Shown one piece after another: positions 53,889-56,832 of a stretch of 56,832 nt of DNA. The position numbers and the translations under genes are program-made. The notes below the pieces were generated by a model. It searched no databases. It was not told the DNA's origin and saw only the letters and a program-made list of their open reading frames with translations. Numbering within the stretch: position 1 is the first letter of the stretch; the number at the start of each line of letters is the position of its first letter. This DNA is from Clostridia bacterium (GTDB lineage Bacteria; Bacillota; Clostridia; Christensenellales; Aristaeellaceae): positions 1-56,832 of the forward strand of contig JAFUXH010000104.1 of assembly GCA_017470945.1 (NCBI GenBank), given 5' to 3'.

Positions 53889-54815
53889 TTACTCAAATTC
53901 GATCCGGGGATCGACCACCTTGTACAGCAAATCGCTGATCAGGTTCATGATCACGATCAGGGAAGCCAGGAAGATGGTGGTGCCCATGATCATGGTGTAA
54001 TCCCGGTTGGTGATGCTGGATACGAACTGCCGCCCGATGCCGGGCACGGCGAAGATCTGCTCCACCACCATGGAGCCCGTGACGATGAAGGCCAGCATGG
54101 GGCCAAAATAGGTGATCACGGGGATCAGGGAATTCTTCAGCGCGTGGCCGAAAATGATGCGGGCCCGGGAAACGCCCTTGGCCCGGGCGGTGCGCACGTA
54201 ATCCTGGCCCAGCACATCCAGCATGGAGGAGCGGGTCAGGCGGGTGATATAGCTCATGGGGTACAGCGCCAGGGTAACGATGGGCAGCACCAGGCCGCCC
54301 TGGGCCGCGCCATTGGCCGGCAGCCACCCCAGCCGCACCGAAAATACAATGAGCAAAAACGACCCCATGATGAACGATGGCATCGACACAAAGGCGGTGG
54401 TGATCACCATGATGGTTTTATCCAGCACCGTGTTGCGCCGGATGGCGGCCACCGCCCCCAGCACAATGCCAAACAGCGCGGCAAACCCCGCGGCGATCAG
54501 GCCCAATTTGGCGGACGTACGCATCCCATCCATGATGATATCGATCACCTGGCGGCCCCGCTGCTTCAGGGAGGGGCCGAAATCAAACTTGGTCACAATA
54601 TCCCGCAAATAGGTGGTATACTGCTCCATCAGCGGCTTATCCAGGCCATATTTGGCCTCCAGGGCCGCCTGGGCCTCCTTGGATATGGCCTTCTCCCCCA
54701 CGAAGGGCCCGCCGGGCACGGCGTGCATTACAAAGAAGGTCACCGTAATAACGATCCGAATCATTCCGTCGTCCCGGTGCAGCTGCACTTCATTCTGGTG
54801 ACGCGCCTTGCACAT
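53889..54815 (-). CDS. oppB: Oligopeptide ABC transporter permease OppB, 5' end probably lost
   Basis: Most of this permease is intact: TFFVMHAVPGGPF, EAKYGLDKPLMEQYTTYLRD, YITRLTRSSMLDVLGQDYVR, the EAA loop and NRDYTMIMGTTIFLASLIVI. However, the usual first ~20 residues (a basic start and most of the first helix) are missing: homologues begin with a basic KRIL-type segment before LFIIVTITFF, while here MIRIVITVTFF is preceded by an unrelated polar stretch. Neither the ATG at 54815 nor that at 54764 has a clear ribosome site. An IS lies just upstream, so a deletion or insertion event may have removed the 5' end and the operon promoter. Confidence 0.8.
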   Translation of the reverse strand: MCKARHQNEVQLHRDDGMIRIVITVTFFVMHAVPGGPFVGEKAISKEAQAALEAKYGLDKPLMEQYTTYLRDIVTKFDFGPSLKQRGRQVIDIIMDGMRTSAKLGLIAAGFAALFGIVLGAVAAIRRNTVLDKTIMVITTAFVSMPSFIMGSFLLIVFSVRLGWLPANGAAQGGLVLPIVTLALYPMSYITRLTRSSMLDVLGQDYVRTARAKGVSRARIIFGHALKNSLIPVITYFGPMLAFIVTGSMVVEQIFAVPGIGRQFVSSITNRDYTMIMGTTIFLASLIVIMNLISDLLYKVVDPRIEFE

Positions 54816-54845
54816 CCGTCATGCTATCATTTTTTCTGGTGTCTG

Positions 54846-54881
54846 CATAAAAATAGGGCAGCCAACGTTTGCTGGCTGCCC
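54846..54881 (-). terminator. Intrinsic terminator upstream of oppB
   Basis: On the minus strand GGGCAGCCA (54873-54881) pairs with TGGCTGCCC (54856-54864) and is followed by TATTTTTATG. It would stop minus-strand transcripts coming from the IS side before oppB. The remainder of 54816-55136 carries no gene other than IS leader sequence. Confidence 0.75.
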
Positions 54882-55043
54882 TGCTGCTTTTCCCATTTAA
54901 TCTTTTCTTTTCATCCCTTGTCGCGAAACCATATGCTTTCGTTTACACTTTTTTCACCTGTTCGGAGCACGAAAAATCGCGCCTTTTTCGTCTGTTTTTG
55001 TAAAGAAAATACAATCAGACCTTTCCTTGACATTTCCCGGTGC

Positions 55044-55149
55044 TTTTCGCTGCCATGGAATACTGCCATTGGCTTCCTCCATGTTATACTTGTTGCGGGC
55101 CTAGCAACCCAACAAACATACAAGGAGGAACATCCAATGGCAGCGAAAA
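55044..55149 (+). promoter_or_regulatory. Anti-start hairpin and internal promoter of the transposase gene
   Basis: TTTTCGCTGCCAT (55044-55056) is an exact complement of the start region ATGGCAGCGAAAA (55137-55149). A second arm, TGCCATTGG and TTCCTCC (55064-55072 and 55074-55080), complements CCAATGGCA (55134-55142) and the ribosome site GGAGGAA (55124-55130). A TGTTATACT extended -10 at 55082-55090 would start transcription downstream of both arms. Only read-through RNA from outside would then hide the start codon, as known for IS10 and IS50. Confidence 0.65.
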
Positions 55150-56474
55150 ACATCGGAACGTATCATCTGAACCGACTGACAAATCTACCCGACCATCTCA
55201 CTATCGACCGTATCATCCGGCACGTGCATTGCGATGAATACTTCGTCTCCTATGTTCCTCCGGACATCCGCCGTTGTCCGCATTGCGGTTCAGCGGACTG
55301 CGTCATCAAGGATTCCGGCTATACCCAGACCGTCCGGCATACCGCTTCCCATGGACGCGGCACCTTGGTCACCTTCCACAAACGCCGCCTGCGCTGTAAA
55401 GCTTGCGGACACAGCTTCTTTGAAAACCCAGACTGGATTCATCCCACGCTGCATATGACCCTGGCGCTCTACTACCAACTTGCCATGGATCTTATGCAGA
55501 AATCAGCCATCAAGGCCATTGCGGAAACCAACTGTGTTACACCTGCCACAGTTTCATCGGTGCTGAGCAGCATTTCCTTTGGTTTGCCGTCTCATCTGCC
55601 GGAAACCCTCTGCATCGACGAATTTAAGGGCTCCTCCGGCGAATGGCAGCCTGGACGTTCCCGCTGGAATGTGAATCGCTATCATTGCAACATCGTCAAC
55701 GGCGACGGGGAAAAGGGCTACATCCTGGATATTCTGCCCCAGATCAGCGCGGAATTCGTCAAGAAATACTTCCGCCAATTCCCGCTTCATGAACGGGAGC
55801 GCGTGAAGTTCTTCTGCTGCGACATGCACAACGGCTTTCTGTCCGTGGCCAAAGAAATCTTTCCCCAGGCGCATATCTGCATTGATATGTTCCATGTGGT
55901 CAAGCTGGTCAACGACACCGTTTCGGAGGTTCGTAAGCGGCTGCAGCAGGAAGTGAAGAACGACAAGGAATTATGGAAGCTGCTGCACGGTTCCATGCGA
56001 ACGCTGCTGCTCAACGAGGCCGATCCCAAGAACACGCTCGCCGTCAATAATCCCAGGCGAAAGGAAAAGCTGGTGTTTCTGTTTTCCAGGTTTCCCGATC
56101 TGGAAGAAGCCTATGAAGCGCTTCAAGCCTTCCATCTGGTTTGCGGGGAGCCGTATCCCATCTTAAAGCGCGCTGCCCTGACCGATTGGATTGAGCGGTA
56201 CACTGCCTCATCCGTCCCCGAAGTAGAGCACCTGGCCCACCGCATCCAGCATTGGCGCGGCTACATCCACAATACCTGGCAATATGGCAAATCCAACAGT
56301 CCCGCCGAAGGCCTGAACAACAATATCAAGGTGCTTAAGCGCGTTTCCTATGGTCTCCACGACTTTGAAACCTTCCGGAAACGGGTGCTGCTCTGCTTTG
56401 GCGCCGTCCAACTGGAACGGGAACCATTCACCATCTTCCGGGAAAAGCGGGAAGGGAAAGTATTGAAGCTTTAA
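55137..56474 (+). CDS. ISL3-family transposase
   Basis: This 445-residue DDE transposase seems intact. It has an N-terminal zinc ribbon (CPHCGSADC and CKAC, residues 48-90), a helix-turn-helix near 120-145, and the catalytic triad as D161 (CIDEFKG), D229 (FFCCDMHNGF) and E391 (SPAEGLNNNIK). The start at 55137 has GGAGGAA at good distance; the frame stays open far upstream through the opp genes on the other strand, but this is chance. Confidence 0.94.
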   Translation: MAAKNIGTYHLNRLTNLPDHLTIDRIIRHVHCDEYFVSYVPPDIRRCPHCGSADCVIKDSGYTQTVRHTASHGRGTLVTFHKRRLRCKACGHSFFENPDWIHPTLHMTLALYYQLAMDLMQKSAIKAIAETNCVTPATVSSVLSSISFGLPSHLPETLCIDEFKGSSGEWQPGRSRWNVNRYHCNIVNGDGEKGYILDILPQISAEFVKKYFRQFPLHERERVKFFCCDMHNGFLSVAKEIFPQAHICIDMFHVVKLVNDTVSEVRKRLQQEVKNDKELWKLLHGSMRTLLLNEADPKNTLAVNNPRRKEKLVFLFSRFPDLEEAYEALQAFHLVCGEPYPILKRAALTDWIERYTASSVPEVEHLAHRIQHWRGYIHNTWQYGKSNSPAEGLNNNIKVLKRVSYGLHDFETFRKRVLLCFGAVQLEREPFTIFREKREGKVLKL

Positions 56475-56832
56475 TGGAAACAAGGCGTTTGCCACATCTG
56501 TGTCAAACACCTCTCCTCATCCTCTCTCCCGCTCCCCTGTCAAGGTCGGGTCGTATTTTCCGGCATCCATCTTCATTTCCATCCTACGCCTTGCCGCCGG
56601 AAAATCTCCACCCTTCCCTTGACAGATAATTGCTTGGCTTATATGTTTGTAATTATTCGCTTTCCTGCAACTCTATGCGAATGATATAAGCAAATCCGCC
56701 TCTCTTTTTTCGCATATCTCTTGCAGCTTTTGTTTGCTGTACTCTTTTTTAAGGAATTTTGTATAAAAATGGTGATTTCCCTTATTTTATAAAGATTTTC
56801 GAGGTGTTAACACCAATGTTTCTTGGAGAGCC
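56475..56832. other. Transposase 3' flank with inverted repeats and IS right end
   Basis: No gene. A composite hairpin pairs CTGTCAAGG (56537-56545) with CCTTGACAG (56617-56625) and ATTTTCCGGC (56555-56564) with GCCGGAAAAT (56596-56605). Further inverted repeats (GCTTATAT with ATATAAGC, and ATTCGC with GCGAAT) lie at about 56630-56700. The last 30 bp are the presumed right terminal repeat, which includes the perfect palindrome GGTGTTAACACC (56803-56814). Confidence 0.7.

Larger units (their letters stand above)
55044..56832 (+). mobile_element. ISL3-family insertion sequence (left end not located)
   Basis: The element has one transposase gene and an apparent right terminal inverted repeat at 56803-56832, which reads GGCTCTCC inward from the window end, the typical ISL3 terminus. 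No matching GGCTCT end is seen to the left between oppB and the transposase, so the left boundary given is a minimum and that end may be truncated or diverged. Base composition is lower in GC than in neighbouring genes. Confidence 0.8.

Noticed and set aside
52773-55136. A 1233-codon open frame on the plus strand that runs through the opp genes into the transposase
   Set aside because: The part before 55137 is antisense to well-conserved oppB and oppC, has repetitive His/Gln/Gly content typical of high-GC antisense frames, and no ribosome site.

Overview
The window looks like a high-GC, Gram-positive-type genome, most likely an uncultured anaerobic member of the Clostridia. I infer this from gene families (ScpA/ScpB, DUF951, DUF1905 and DUF6171 proteins, an ECF sigma operon, an RF2 gene next to secA, LplABC-type sugar uptake without its own ATPase), from strong SD-driven starts and from sigma-A-like promoters. 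The order or family cannot be fixed from the sequence alone. I see no tRNA, rRNA or CRISPR array.

Layout. 1-12.1 kb: radC (minus), a zinc-ribbon membrane protein, a LysR regulator with a possible leader peptide, an ECF sigma operon with a membrane partner and a secreted SH3-type protein, an ABC-2 type exporter pair, and an operon of DUF951, two tandem signal peptidases I and a DUF1905 protein. 12.1-17.1 kb (minus): one operon of an M50 protease, scpA, scpB, a fused phosphopentomutase/purine nucleoside phosphorylase gene, and a DeoR regulator. 17.3-24.9 kb (plus): secA, prfB, a TIGR01906-type membrane protein, tsaD and an ABC exporter. 25.3-26.6 kb: a stand-alone winged-helix protein and a SANT/Myb-like protein.

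26.9-38.6 kb (minus): a ten-gene carbohydrate operon. It holds a solute-binding protein, two permeases, a cytosolic heparinase II/III-like enzyme, two Gfo/Idh/MocA dehydrogenases, two TIM-barrel isomerase/epimerase proteins, a DlgD-like diketogulonate reductase and a PreA-like iron-sulfur flavoenzyme. It probably imports and breaks down a uronic-acid oligosaccharide. 38.9-44.8 kb: a four-gene oxidoreductase operon (Old Yellow Enzyme, SDR, FAD flavoprotein, Gfo/Idh/MocA) divergent from an AraC regulator. 44.9-48.7 kb: aminotransferase, GH51 arabinofuranosidase, DUF6171 and SIS-domain genes. 48.9-54.8 kb: an oligopeptide ABC operon (oppBCDFA) whose first gene seems to lack its 5' end. 55.0-56.8 kb: an ISL3-family insertion sequence whose right end coincides with the window end.

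The least ordinary features are: a ~180-bp multi-hairpin repeat in three copies, each placed in the same orientation right after a stop codon, plus a second 36-bp hairpin repeat with the same placement; the DeoB-PNP fusion; an anti-start hairpin in the IS that could block translation only from read-through transcripts; and the two oxidoreductase-rich carbohydrate or aromatic clusters, whose substrates are unknown. I did not find a recognisable new defence or mobile system.
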